The notes beneath the pieces were generated by a model. The model had not been told where the DNA came from. It made no database searches and was given only the letters and a program-made list of their open reading frames with translations. Made by a program: the position numbers and the translations under genes. Of a stretch of 64,000 nt of DNA, positions 1 to 8,304 are shown piece by piece. The first letter of the stretch is position 1. The number at the start of each line of letters is the position of its first letter. The stretch comes from CAYYKD01 sp964471825 (GTDB lineage Bacteria; Spirochaetota; GWE2-31-10; CAYYKD01), in NCBI GenBank assembly GCA_964471825.1, contig CAYYKD010000008.1:1-64000 (forward strand). The letters are read 5' to 3'.

Positions 1-15
1 TCGGGGATATTTTTT

Positions 16-53
16 CTTTGCCTGCTTTCGCTTCGCTCGTTTTTTCGGCAAAG
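16..53. repeat. short hairpin in gene-free leader
   Basis: CTTTGCC at 16-22 is the exact complement of GGCAAAG at 47-53, so this stretch can form a hairpin. It lies in the first 218 bases, where I see no convincing gene. It may be the edge of a repeat continuing to the left of the window or a terminator of an unseen gene. No run of T follows it directly, so a terminator role is weak. Confidence 0.35.
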
Positions 54-217
54 TAGAAAACATTTCATATGCTATGATTCAGTAGAATTCATGTAGAAAC
101 AGGCTCTGTGATATCATAAGATGTCCAACTAAAGATTTTATTTTAAACTGATGGATAATTGATGGATAATTTTTAATTGAAACTTTTGTGATTATCGTAT
201 AAAATACTTTCCTAAGA

Positions 218-1041
218 GTTGTCAGAAATTTTGGGGCAGAGAATGATGGAAATTAAAGAAATTAGAGAAAAGCAGAGAATATTCATTCAAAGCCAACTTG
301 ATTTAGCTCATGATTTTATAAATACTAAATTAACCAATATAGAAGAAATTAAAAGTGTTCTTTTATCTGGAAGTGTAGCCCGCGGGACTTTCATGCCTGA
401 TAAATTTTCCGGTGCAATTGATTTAACTTTGATTGTTGATGATATTTCGACATTTAACAAAGAAAAACATTTAGGAAAAATGGAAGAGCCAATTCCAGAA
501 TATTTTATAAAGGTAAATGACAACTACTTTCAATTTGATTTTTACGATTTTGAAAAATTATATAACTTTAGAAATCTTTCAGAGGCAAATAAATATGCTC
601 TATTAGAATCAAAAGTAATTTTAGATAAAAATGATGAATATAGTAAAATATTAAAAAGTCAGATATCTAAAATAAAAAATACTGAAATTCCAGATAATCT
701 GCACAACATAAAAAACTACATTCATTATTTATTGAGTGACTATAAGGTTGATCGTTGGAAAAATCGAAATGCAGTAATTCAATTACATTCAAATTTAAAT
801 AAGGCAATAGAATGTTTCATAAAGTGTTTGTTTTATATAAATGGGTTTTATTCACCAGCGGAAGACAGAGCTTTGTATTTTACATTTAACCTGGATAATC
901 TACCAAATGATTTTAAGAAAAATATATTTGAAGTTTATAAAATATTGGATTATGATATCAATGATTACGAAAGAAGGGAAAAGATATTCAAGGAACAGTT
1001 ACTTTGTTTCTTAAATAATCTACCCCAAAGTTTCTGACAAC
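218..1041. mobile_element. single-gene cassette bounded by 23-bp inverted repeats
   Basis: The left end 218-240 and the right end 1019-1041 are inverted repeats that match at 21 of 23 positions (core GTTGTCAGAAA). Both mismatches are C/T transitions. The nucleotidyltransferase gene fills almost all the space between them: its start region lies in or just after the left repeat, and its stop codon lies inside the right repeat. I see no target duplication and no transposase. The neighbouring gene has the same arrangement with a different repeat, which suggests a cassette-like mode of spread. That interpretation is inference; the repeats are directly visible. Confidence 0.6.
243..1037 (+). CDS. 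nucleotidyltransferase-fold protein with HEPN-like C-terminal half
   Basis: The protein has the minimal nucleotidyltransferase signature GSVARG followed, after the usual gap, by AIDLT and a later FQFDFYDF acidic strand. The C-terminal half is helical and looks like the substrate-binding or HEPN-like domain of aminoglycoside and lincosamide nucleotidyltransferases and antitoxin-type MNT proteins. The canonical DxD metal pair is altered: the first Asp of the usual SDIDL is Ala, so activity may be impaired or use a different acid. I chose ATG 243 because GGGG at 233-236 sits six bases upstream; TTG 219 and ATG 246 are alternatives. The substrate is unknown; resistance or toxin-antitoxin roles are guesses. 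Confidence 0.6.
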   Translation: MMEIKEIREKQRIFIQSQLDLAHDFINTKLTNIEEIKSVLLSGSVARGTFMPDKFSGAIDLTLIVDDISTFNKEKHLGKMEEPIPEYFIKVNDNYFQFDFYDFEKLYNFRNLSEANKYALLESKVILDKNDEYSKILKSQISKIKNTEIPDNLHNIKNYIHYLLSDYKVDRWKNRNAVIQLHSNLNKAIECFIKCLFYINGFYSPAEDRALYFTFNLDNLPNDFKKNIFEVYKILDYDINDYERREKIFKEQLLCFLNNLPQSF

Positions 1042-1069
1042 AGCAAGTTGCCGGGAAATTGCGAATGTA

Positions 1070-1700
1070 GACGAAAACTATGCTAAGGAAATTTTTTATG
1101 AAAAATATATTAATTTTGATTTTTTCAACTTTCTTAACAATTTTTATTTATTCTAATGAAAGTAAAGTAGATAATTTAAAAATATCTTGGCATGGAAAAT
1201 ATTCATTAATTACACTCGTAAACAATGATAAAAAAGATTTAGGTTTTTTTAGATATAACAATTTTAAATATTTAGTAGTTGAAGATAATACAAATATTAT
1301 TTTAGAAAAAATCGATTTAACGAAGTTAAAGACATTGATGTATTATTATAGTAATTTTCATGGTGCAATTAGTGGAATTATTATTAGCTCTTTATTTGCA
1401 ACTTCAGCAATTACTCTGTTTTCAGTCTTTTTTCCTTTAGATTTTAATACAATTAATAATAAAGAGTTATTCGATGAAACAAATAATACACTTACTTCAA
1501 GTGGACAATATCTAATTAGTTTCGCTTTAGGATTATGGTTACTGCCATTAATTATTAACATTATAATTTATTACGTTAATAATAAATTATTTAAAAAAAC
1601 AAAGAAAGAAATATTGAATTTATATGAAAATGGGTTAAGTATAAATATAGAGAATAAAATAAAAATATGTTTTTTTTAATGCCTTAGCATAGTCATCGTC
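1070..1700. mobile_element. second single-gene cassette bounded by 19-bp inverted repeats
   Basis: The left end 1070-1088 and the right end 1682-1700 are inverted repeats matching at 17 of 19 positions, with an unbroken 12-base core ACTATGCTAAGG / CCTTAGCATAGT. The repeat sequence is unrelated to that of the preceding cassette, but the geometry is the same: the left repeat ends in the gene's ribosome binding site and the right repeat begins two bases after its stop codon. Only 28 bases separate the two cassettes. No transposase or integrase is visible in the window. Confidence 0.55.
1098..1679 (+). CDS. small membrane protein of unknown function
   Basis: I do not recognise the family. The protein begins with a hydrophobic signal-like segment of about 20 residues after MKN, followed by a polar region with an SH3-like rhythm of short strands. 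Two further hydrophobic segments lie near the middle and C-terminal third (around GIIISSLFATSAITLF and ALGLWLLPLIINIII). ATG 1098 is preferred over ATG 1080 because AAGGA, supplied by the left inverted repeat, lies eight bases upstream. The overall layout, a signal segment plus two late transmembrane helices, resembles the gene at 2384, so the two may be distant relatives. It is extremely A+T-rich, as is the whole strip. Confidence 0.55.
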   Translation: MKNILILIFSTFLTIFIYSNESKVDNLKISWHGKYSLITLVNNDKKDLGFFRYNNFKYLVVEDNTNIILEKIDLTKLKTLMYYYSNFHGAISGIIISSLFATSAITLFSVFFPLDFNTINNKELFDETNNTLTSSGQYLISFALGLWLLPLIINIIIYYVNNKLFKKTKKEILNLYENGLSINIENKIKICFF

Positions 1701-1786
1701 AAAAAACTAATAGGTTTCTATCCGAAAAATCAAAACAGCAACATTATAAAATTGAAACTACCGTTTTAGTTTTCGAGTAGAAACAG

Positions 1787-2284
1787 TTGGCCGTTTTCGC
1801 ATGTCCTTCTCATCACTACGGCAACTTATGGTACTCTCACAAAAATACATACAAATCATTCTGTAAAACAGATTTCAAAGACAGCACATATTATCATGAG
1901 TCATCAGAAAGTTTTGATATTTTTTATTTAGATTCGAGTAAAGGTAAAATTGATTTTTTTCAAAGAAAGTGGTTAAAAAAATCTTTAATAAAATATAAGC
2001 AAAATAATATTATTATCTTTATTCATCACCCTATTTTAACTTGCTCTAATTGGGTTATGGAAAGAAAATATCCATTGAAAAATAAAAATAAAATCATTTC
2101 TATTTTAACAAAAAATAAAAAAAATATTTATATATTTTGTGGTCACTATCACAATGAAGAGCAAACTTCTTTTGCAAACATAACGCAATTCTTAACCCCA
2201 TCTTCAGTTGTACAAATGATAATTAGTTATCGAAGACTCTCGATTGCAATACAGAAAGCAATATATCTGTTAGCGAATAACTAA
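1787..2284 (+). pseudogene. metallophosphoesterase fragment lacking its N-terminal half
   Basis: The visible protein matches only the C-terminal half of a calcineurin-like (Icc/CpdA-type) phosphoesterase: a strand with LDS, then IHHP, then GHYH, then LTPSSV. These supply the later metal-binding histidines. The first part of the fold, with the DxH and GDxxD motifs, is absent, and the only possible GNHD equivalent is the poor sequence YGNLW. The frame opens at TTG 1787 without a good ribosome binding site. It is therefore likely a decayed or recombined fragment and not a working enzyme. It lies directly after the second cassette and shares the base GTAGAAACAG with sequence near position 94. Confidence 0.55.
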
Positions 2285-2383
2285 TTTCTTTTTTTTTACT
2301 TATTGTTGTTTTTTTATTGCACTTTAGAGAATACTCGTTTATAATATATACTTAAAATTAAATAGAATTATTGGGGATAATAT

Positions 2384-3025
2384 ATGAAAGTAACTAAAAG
2401 ACTACTTACAATTTTGCTGTTTATTTTTTCTACTTTATTTATTAATAGTCAAGAATACATTCATTTTAAAAATGGAAGTAGAGTTAAATGTAAAATTATT
2501 AAATTAGAAGATAATAAATTAACTGTTTTAGAAAAAGATTCAAAATATAAATATAAAGTATTAGCTGAATATAATATGGATGATATTATTTGTGTATCAA
2601 GCAGTTCAAAATTTGATGATAACGACATAAAAAGAACTGCAAAGAAAATTAAGACCGAAATTACGCATTATTATAAACGATCAAACATTAACTATAATTT
2701 TCATCTAGGTTTTAAAGTTCCAATTTTTATTTGTGTAGGATTATCATCAATAGGACTTGTATCAGGCGGTGCTCTTGGAGTTGTTGATTTTAATTATCCC
2801 CATATCCCACCTGACTCTTATTATATAACTGCCTTTTCATTGTTGGGGAGCAGTTTATTTTTTGGATTATTAACCATTCCTTTTATAATAGTTTCTATAT
2901 ATTATTATAAGAAATATCTTAATGAATTCAAGAAAAATAATTTTTCATTATTTATTGAAAGCGGTAATAAAAAAAATGATTTTAATAATTTAAGTATTGG
3001 TCTTACTATTAAGATTGATATATAA
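2384..3025 (+). CDS. exported small membrane protein, unknown function
   Basis: The family is not recognised. An N-terminal signal-like helix (about residues 6-22) is followed by a small beta domain starting IHFKNGSRVKCKI, a pattern seen in many exported proteins of Bacteroidetes and spirochaetes. Two transmembrane helices follow, one at about residues 112-130 and the other about 150-173. A short polar tail ends in a strand-like stretch. GGGGATAATAT precedes the ATG and fits a ribosome binding site. The topology suggests a periplasmic domain anchored in the inner membrane. It is accessory in character: very A+T-rich, and flanked by a gene fragment and a miniature element. Confidence 0.6.
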   Translation: MKVTKRLLTILLFIFSTLFINSQEYIHFKNGSRVKCKIIKLEDNKLTVLEKDSKYKYKVLAEYNMDDIICVSSSSKFDDNDIKRTAKKIKTEITHYYKRSNINYNFHLGFKVPIFICVGLSSIGLVSGGALGVVDFNYPHIPPDSYYITAFSLLGSSLFFGLLTIPFIIVSIYYYKKYLNEFKKNNFSLFIESGNKKNDFNNLSIGLTIKIDI

Positions 3026-3095
3026 TCTTTTAATATGTAGAATCAAGTTATCAACGAGGCTTTCTTTATTATACGAACTCTTTATTTTATATTGT

Positions 3096-3278
3096 AGAGG
3101 CTCTTGCAAAAATAAATTTTGAATTTTTGCGAAGTATATTTTTTTGGAAAACAAGGAAAATTGCGGCAAAAAAACGCAGAATAATCACTTTATTTGAGTA
3201 GTTTTTGCCGCAATTTGACGCATGTTTAACAAATAAAAGATCAAGCAAAAAACTTAAGGGATTTTTGCAAGAGCCTCT
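3096..3278. mobile_element. 183-bp miniature inverted-repeat element (AGAGGCTCTTGC family)
   Basis: The ends are perfect 18-base inverted repeats: AGAGGCTCTTGCAAAAAT at 3096-3113 and its complement at 3261-3278. Inside, 3158-3172 and 3202-3216 form a second 15-base perfect inverted repeat (AAATTGCGGCAAAAA). No coding capacity is visible. Shorter relatives occur at 8255-8297 and 47896-47942, and a decayed right end at about 53731-53757. The layout fits a non-autonomous transposon mobilised in trans. The ends resemble those of IS5-group insertion sequences, but that resemblance is from memory only. Confidence 0.65.
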
Positions 3279-3471
3279 GTAGATAAATCAAACAGAAAAC
3301 AGCGGAGTTCTAATCCTATAAGAGTATGTAATACGTGAATCAGGAGACGAAAAATTAAATATAAATTTAACATTATAATTTTAGCTTTCTCATTAAATTT
3401 AACTAATACACGAACTTCTTCATTATTAATTTTAGGAATTATTAAATTGAACAAATTTTTAAGGAATTTTT

Positions 3472-4464
3472 ATGCATAATAACATCTCTATTTTTAATAA
3501 GTGTATCAACTATAAATACACTCTTTTAGAACTTGTTGGATATTGTTTAATAATTACTTCTCTATATTTTTCGTCGCATTTCTCTGCTTTTTCATATGCA
3601 GGGAAGTTCCCAATCGGTATTGAAACAAATAATAATGTATATATAAATCAACTTTTATACACTAATTACTATTTTTTCTCACCCTCTTGCGAAACCAACG
3701 AGCCGTTTCATCCTGACAATTTTATCTTCTTTGATAATTTAAATGCATTTATTTCTACATACAGCGATAAACTCTTTAAAATAGAAAGCATTAACTTGGA
3801 TCCAATTTTTAAATTTAACGATTTTGCAAAGTTCTACTATGCAGATGGTAAAATTTTATCAAATGTTAATTCAACAAATCATGGATCCTATTTTTATAAC
3901 TACAATAGAAATTTAATTAATAATAGCGTAATGACCTTGTTTCCACATTCTATAAACTATGAATTCCTGGACTATCTATATGGTAATGACCGAATAGAAA
4001 TTGAATCTTCTTTTGAATTAGTCAACATTTTTGGTAAAAAAAGACCATTTAATAAAAAAAATAATGCCTCATTAAATTTAAAAAAAGCAGTAATCGAAAT
4101 CGTCGAACTTGCAAAAGTAGATGCGAGTGTAAATCAATGGATCAAGAAACTCCACACCATTTCTACCTATAGCCCCAGGAGTGTTGCTGCCATGTCTCGA
4201 AAATCAATGCATTCATATGGGATCGCTATAGATTTTATCACAAAAAATAAAGCTCAAAGCAGATACTGGTTATGGGATAGTTATTTCTATCCAAATTGGA
4301 GCGACTATAGATTATCCGAAAACAAACATAACCAAACGATCATCCCAAACGATATCATAGGGATTATGGAAAAACATGGATTTGTATGGGGAGGTAAATG
4401 GGATCTATACGATATTATGCACTTCGAATATAGACCTGAAATACTTAACAAACGATTATACTGA
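3472..4464 (+). CDS. M15-family (VanY-like) peptidoglycan peptidase
   Basis: The C-terminal third carries the zinc-site pattern of M15 peptidases: MHSYGIAIDF gives His247 and Asp254, and IMHFEYRP gives His317 with Glu319. Such enzymes cleave D,D- or L,D-peptide bonds in cell-wall stem peptides. A hydrophobic segment at about residues 17-40 acts as a signal or anchor, which places the enzyme in the periplasm. The roughly 180 residues before the catalytic domain are not recognised. AAGGA lies upstream of the ATG. Its stop overlaps the end of the convergent gene at 4456 by nine bases. The family call is firm; the exact bond cleaved is not determined. Confidence 0.78.
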   Translation: MHNNISIFNKCINYKYTLLELVGYCLIITSLYFSSHFSAFSYAGKFPIGIETNNNVYINQLLYTNYYFFSPSCETNEPFHPDNFIFFDNLNAFISTYSDKLFKIESINLDPIFKFNDFAKFYYADGKILSNVNSTNHGSYFYNYNRNLINNSVMTLFPHSINYEFLDYLYGNDRIEIESSFELVNIFGKKRPFNKKNNASLNLKKAVIEIVELAKVDASVNQWIKKLHTISTYSPRSVAAMSRKSMHSYGIAIDFITKNKAQSRYWLWDSYFYPNWSDYRLSENKHNQTIIPNDIIGIMEKHGFVWGGKWDLYDIMHFEYRPEILNKRLY

Positions 4465-5094
4465 TTTTTTCTTTTTTTCTACAAAATACTCAACCAGACC
4501 CATTGTTAATGTAATTAATACAAATAATGATATTGCGATAATCAAACCTTTTATTCCATAAAATGTTATTGCCGATACAATAATTGAAGCAACAACAACT
4601 CCCAGAAAAATAAAAATGATAGATTTGATATAGGAAAGTCTGAGAATATATGAAATAAGTGATCCTGTCCATGCACCTGTTACAGGTAATGGAATACCAA
4701 CAAAAAACATCAAGCCAAGCTCCTCATACTTTTCAATTGACTCTGACTTTTTCATGGTAATTTTAAAGACTATATCTATTAATTTATTAAAGACTGGTAC
4801 TTTTCTGAATATCTTTTCAAGAATTTTAAAAACATAGAGTATAAAAAATACCGGCATCATATTGCCTGCAATAGACAGTAAAATTACCGGAAACCAATTA
4901 AGTTTCAACATTAATATTCCAATTGGTATTGCACCTCTTAACTCTACGATAGGAATAGAGGAGATCAGAAACACAATAAAATATGGATTAATACCATTGT
5001 TCTTCAACACCTCTGTTATTCTATCACCAAATCCTGACCCAAAAACAACACCACCAACAAGAATTATCAACATTACTAAAAATTTTTTCTTCAC
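4456..5094 (-). CDS. small multidrug export family membrane protein (COG2426)
   Basis: This is a 212-residue integral membrane protein with an N-terminal signal-like helix and about five hydrophobic segments. The conserved stretch VELRGAIPIGI is typical of the Sm_multidrug_ex family (Pfam PF06695). Despite the family name, a transport role is unproven for most members. The start is GTG at 5094, with GAGG eight bases upstream. It lies convergent to the M15 peptidase and 57 bases after the start of the downstream-oriented large membrane gene's stop, so it may be read through from 5152-7938. Confidence 0.75.
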   Translation of the reverse strand: MKKKFLVMLIILVGGVVFGSGFGDRITEVLKNNGINPYFIVFLISSIPIVELRGAIPIGILMLKLNWFPVILLSIAGNMMPVFFILYVFKILEKIFRKVPVFNKLIDIVFKITMKKSESIEKYEELGLMFFVGIPLPVTGAWTGSLISYILRLSYIKSIIFIFLGVVVASIIVSAITFYGIKGLIIAISLFVLITLTMGLVEYFVEKKKKSV

Positions 5095-5151
5095 CGCATT
5101 TTCCTCTTTCTTTTATTATTATCTAAGTGTTTTTTCTATACACATTGCATC

Positions 5152-7938
5152 TTATTCTATCTCGTGTTTTACCTCATCAAGGTAGGGTTCCCACTGTTCA
5201 AAATCCTTTTGCCTCATCAATACAGTCAAAAACAATTTAATCATTTCTGAATATGTTGCTTCTTTTACAATTTCAAATCTCTTCTTAGCCTCGTCAATAG
5301 ATATTAGTTTCCTCTTTGTCTGCTCTATAATACTTCTAATTTCTAATTCATTTTTGTTTACTGTTCGTATTAGAAACTCTTCACATATTGACCAAAGTGT
5401 ATCGCCTTTTTTAACCAGATGCGATGTCCCATCAGAAAACTTGATGTTCTCTCCGGGAAATATCCAATCAGGATCCTTATTACTATAATTCTTTTTCTGG
5501 TATCTATAGACAATTTTGTGATAACCATTCTGTACAGCAATCATATTTGTAATGTTTAGTTTATCTAGGTTAGTCATAAAAAATTTATAGTAATAACTCT
5601 TTACACTCGCTTTGCTTTCTTCGACATACTTATTCTCGATCAATTCCTCAAAATCACTTTGATTATTTATCTCACTTTGTTCTTTATTTTGAGTTATTTT
5701 AGATATTTGATTAAATAGATTAAATCTAAAATTGTTCAAATGACTTGGTATTTTTATATTCTTCAGTAATAAAACTCCGCCAAATAATAATAACAAAACT
5801 ATTAATAATAATATCAGTATTTTGAATCTTTTAGATACATCAAATTTGATATTACCTTTCTTTGTATGATCACTCTTATTTCTTCTTCCATTTACCTGCT
5901 TAATATTAAAATGGGAGCTTTTCGATGGTAACGCAATCCTGCTGCTTTTTTTTTCAGCTGATATATTCTGATTCTGTTCAATATCGAGAGTATTCTCAGT
6001 ATTACGATTTTCTACAGATTTTTTCTTAACATCTATATTATCGGTAGTAATGGTTTCAGGTGCTTTTTTAAGTACTAGATTATCTTTTTCTTGATTGTTA
6101 TTATCATTTCCATTACTTATTTTTTCCACATTATTTTTATCTATAGTCTTATTTTCCGAATCTCCACCTTTTACATGTTCTTCTTTATTTATTAGAGTAT
6201 CGATTTCTTGAACTTTCTCCCGTTTGATAATTTCTTCTTTTTTCTTTTCTATGGTTTCTACAACTGTAAAGAAGGATTTCAACTTTTCTCTTTGTTCTGC
6301 AAAGACCTCTTTTCTAGACACCATATTCTCGAATAATTCCTGTGCTTTCAATATTTCAGGTTTATTTTCATCAATCAGATTCTTTTCTTTCATCTCCTCA
6401 ATATAATCACCAAGTTGCCTCATCTTATCTTTTAGAGCATCAACTTCAAAATCTTTTTCAAATATTAAAAATGGATCCACCTCATCTTTAAATTTAATAA
6501 AATCTGTACTTATCACCCGATCTCTGACTATAATGGTTTTATTTTCATTATTAAAGCCAATTCTCTGTTCTAATAATATTCCGCATTCATTAATGACTTT
6601 ACCACTACACTCTATGGATTTATCCAAAGAAAGGTAATGTCCACAATTAAAATCTGTTTGAAGCATTACAAAATAGAGTAATGAATCAATTGAGTTTTTA
6701 GTTTCACTAGAGATATATTTTTTTATTATTTCACCATCGCTTTTTCCTTCTATCTTTATTGATGGTCTTTGATTAGCAGATAAATTTTTAACAATATTAT
6801 TTATGGAGTCGTCGTCATTTATTTTCTTCTCAAATACTAACGGGTGATACTTTAAGATTGGTAATGCATCTTTATCATAATAATCAATCTTCATTTCAAA
6901 AGAAGATTTAGTCTCATCAAGCCCGATATACTCTACCAGAAAGTGATTTTCATTTTCTAGAAATCCTTTTTCTCCATCTAGTGAATACTTAATATTATTA
7001 TATATTATATAGATCCGCTTATTTTGAAACATCAATCTTATATTATTTAGTTTTACATCTATCGTATCACGCTCGGGATAAAGAGGATCAAATATATCAT
7101 CAGAAATTAGTTTTAACCAAAGCGGGTCTTTTTCTCGAAGAACTAACTTAATTTTTTCATTTGATGATCCATTATCTATAAAGGTTTTTAACCAAAGTGA
7201 GTCAGGATAGACGCCCTCTGTAACATATAAAAATTTAATAGATCCCGGAGTTATACCAACACGAATTGCATCTTTTACCCAATCTTGATTACCTGTAATA
7301 CAGGCAAAATTATTATTTGAATAAACAAATATTGATTTATCTGATATGATAAAACCGTCTTTCTTGTATGTCTCTAAATAATATTTTCTAAAATAGTCCG
7401 TCTTTAAAGAAATTTCCTTTTTTTCACTTACTATCTTGCCTAACCAATCCTTCAAGTCAAATATATTTTCAGCCCGATTAAAAACCCGAATATTCCCATC
7501 GTTATAGAATGCAGCAAAACTATGTTTTACTCTTCTTCTATCATATCTTAGTTCCTCGAGAAATTGTTCCTCAGATTTCTTTTGAATATTTTTCCCTTTA
7601 TTTTCAGGATCTTCAGCATAGACTTTTACAATATTATCTGTTTCAATTCCTCCGGTTTTCAGAAATTCTACAAATTTATTTACTACAGTTGTAAGACCTA
7701 TTATCTTTCTATCAATATTTGGTCTAAAAATATCTAATTCTTTAAAGGGATTTCCGGGATATAGTGAGGTAAGAAGAGTTATAAAGGTTAGACCTTGTCC
7801 GAATTCCTTCAAAAATGGCGAGTTCCCTATCCGTAGAAATCTTTCCTTTTTACTAGATAATTCCTCTGCAAATATAATAAAACATTCTTGATCTATATGA
7901 AAAACTCTCTTAGTATTATCCAAATGCTGTGATGTCAT
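5152..7938 (-). CDS. large bitopic membrane protein with C-terminal LysM-like region
   Basis: The 928-residue protein has an N-terminal cytoplasmic portion of about 700 residues, one transmembrane helix at about 706-726, and an exported C-terminal part of about 200 residues. The cytoplasmic part includes a coiled-coil-like zone (about 500-590) and an Asn/Lys/Glu-rich linker. The C-terminal part contains DPDWIFPGENIKF and then LVKKGDTLWSICEEFL, the hallmarks of LysM peptidoglycan-binding domains. The N-terminal domain is not recognised. The architecture suggests a protein linking a cytoplasmic sensor to the cell wall. AGGA precedes the ATG. Confidence 0.6.
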   Translation of the reverse strand: MTSQHLDNTKRVFHIDQECFIIFAEELSSKKERFLRIGNSPFLKEFGQGLTFITLLTSLYPGNPFKELDIFRPNIDRKIIGLTTVVNKFVEFLKTGGIETDNIVKVYAEDPENKGKNIQKKSEEQFLEELRYDRRRVKHSFAAFYNDGNIRVFNRAENIFDLKDWLGKIVSEKKEISLKTDYFRKYYLETYKKDGFIISDKSIFVYSNNNFACITGNQDWVKDAIRVGITPGSIKFLYVTEGVYPDSLWLKTFIDNGSSNEKIKLVLREKDPLWLKLISDDIFDPLYPERDTIDVKLNNIRLMFQNKRIYIIYNNIKYSLDGEKGFLENENHFLVEYIGLDETKSSFEMKIDYYDKDALPILKYHPLVFEKKINDDDSINNIVKNLSANQRPSIKIEGKSDGEIIKKYISSETKNSIDSLLYFVMLQTDFNCGHYLSLDKSIECSGKVINECGILLEQRIGFNNENKTIIVRDRVISTDFIKFKDEVDPFLIFEKDFEVDALKDKMRQLGDYIEEMKEKNLIDENKPEILKAQELFENMVSRKEVFAEQREKLKSFFTVVETIEKKKEEIIKREKVQEIDTLINKEEHVKGGDSENKTIDKNNVEKISNGNDNNNQEKDNLVLKKAPETITTDNIDVKKKSVENRNTENTLDIEQNQNISAEKKSSRIALPSKSSHFNIKQVNGRRNKSDHTKKGNIKFDVSKRFKILILLLIVLLLLFGGVLLLKNIKIPSHLNNFRFNLFNQISKITQNKEQSEINNQSDFEELIENKYVEESKASVKSYYYKFFMTNLDKLNITNMIAVQNGYHKIVYRYQKKNYSNKDPDWIFPGENIKFSDGTSHLVKKGDTLWSICEEFLIRTVNKNELEIRSIIEQTKRKLISIDEAKKRFEIVKEATYSEMIKLFLTVLMRQKDFEQWEPYLDEVKHEIE

Positions 7939-8208
7939 CTTTTTTTCCTAACTTATTTTAGGCTATTCTAAAACAATATCACAAAATGTCAATTTATTTC
8001 TTGTTTATTACTCTTTTTATCTTTTAATCAATCCAATTTGATTATATTGCAAATAAAGTTTTGGATTTAGTTAGATATTAGAATTAATTATCATTTTAAA
8101 ACTAAGACTCATCACTAATAATTAAACACTCAAATCAACACTCCAAACATTTCACACTTTAATCAACCTAAATTTAATCTATAAACTTTTATTGTTTAGT
8201 TGAAATAA

Positions 8209-8239
8209 CAAAAAAAAGCTACCTTTACAGGCAGCCTTA
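8209..8239 (-). terminator. rho-independent terminator on the minus strand
   Basis: Read on the minus strand, AAGGCTGCC TGTAAA GGTAGCTT folds into a stem (two G:U pairs allowed) followed by a run of eight T. It lies downstream of the DUF4340 gene and would end the leftward ABC operon before the 928-residue gene starts. The rest of the 7939-8304 gap is A+T-rich and holds only this and the repeat at 8255-8297. Confidence 0.65.
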
Positions 8240-8254
8240 GATTGAATTACTAAT

Positions 8255-8297
8255 GAGACTCTTGCAAAATTCAAAATTTATTTTTGCAAGAACCTCT
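8255..8297. repeat. short copy of the AGAGGCTCTTGC palindrome
   Basis: GAGACTCTTGCAAAAT and ATTTTTGCAAGAACCTCT form an imperfect hairpin with the loop TCAAAATTT. The sequence matches the first 40 or so bases of the 183-bp element at 3096. It begins eight bases beyond the stop codon of the DUF4340 gene, so it may add to termination. Confidence 0.6.
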
Positions 8298-8304
8298 ATT
8301 AATT

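Noticed and set aside
1019..1100. Classic integron attC site between the first two small genes
   Set aside because: The gap has AAC and GTT words but no pair of RYYYAAC and GTTRRRY boxes at the proper distance, and the two genes have unrelated ends.
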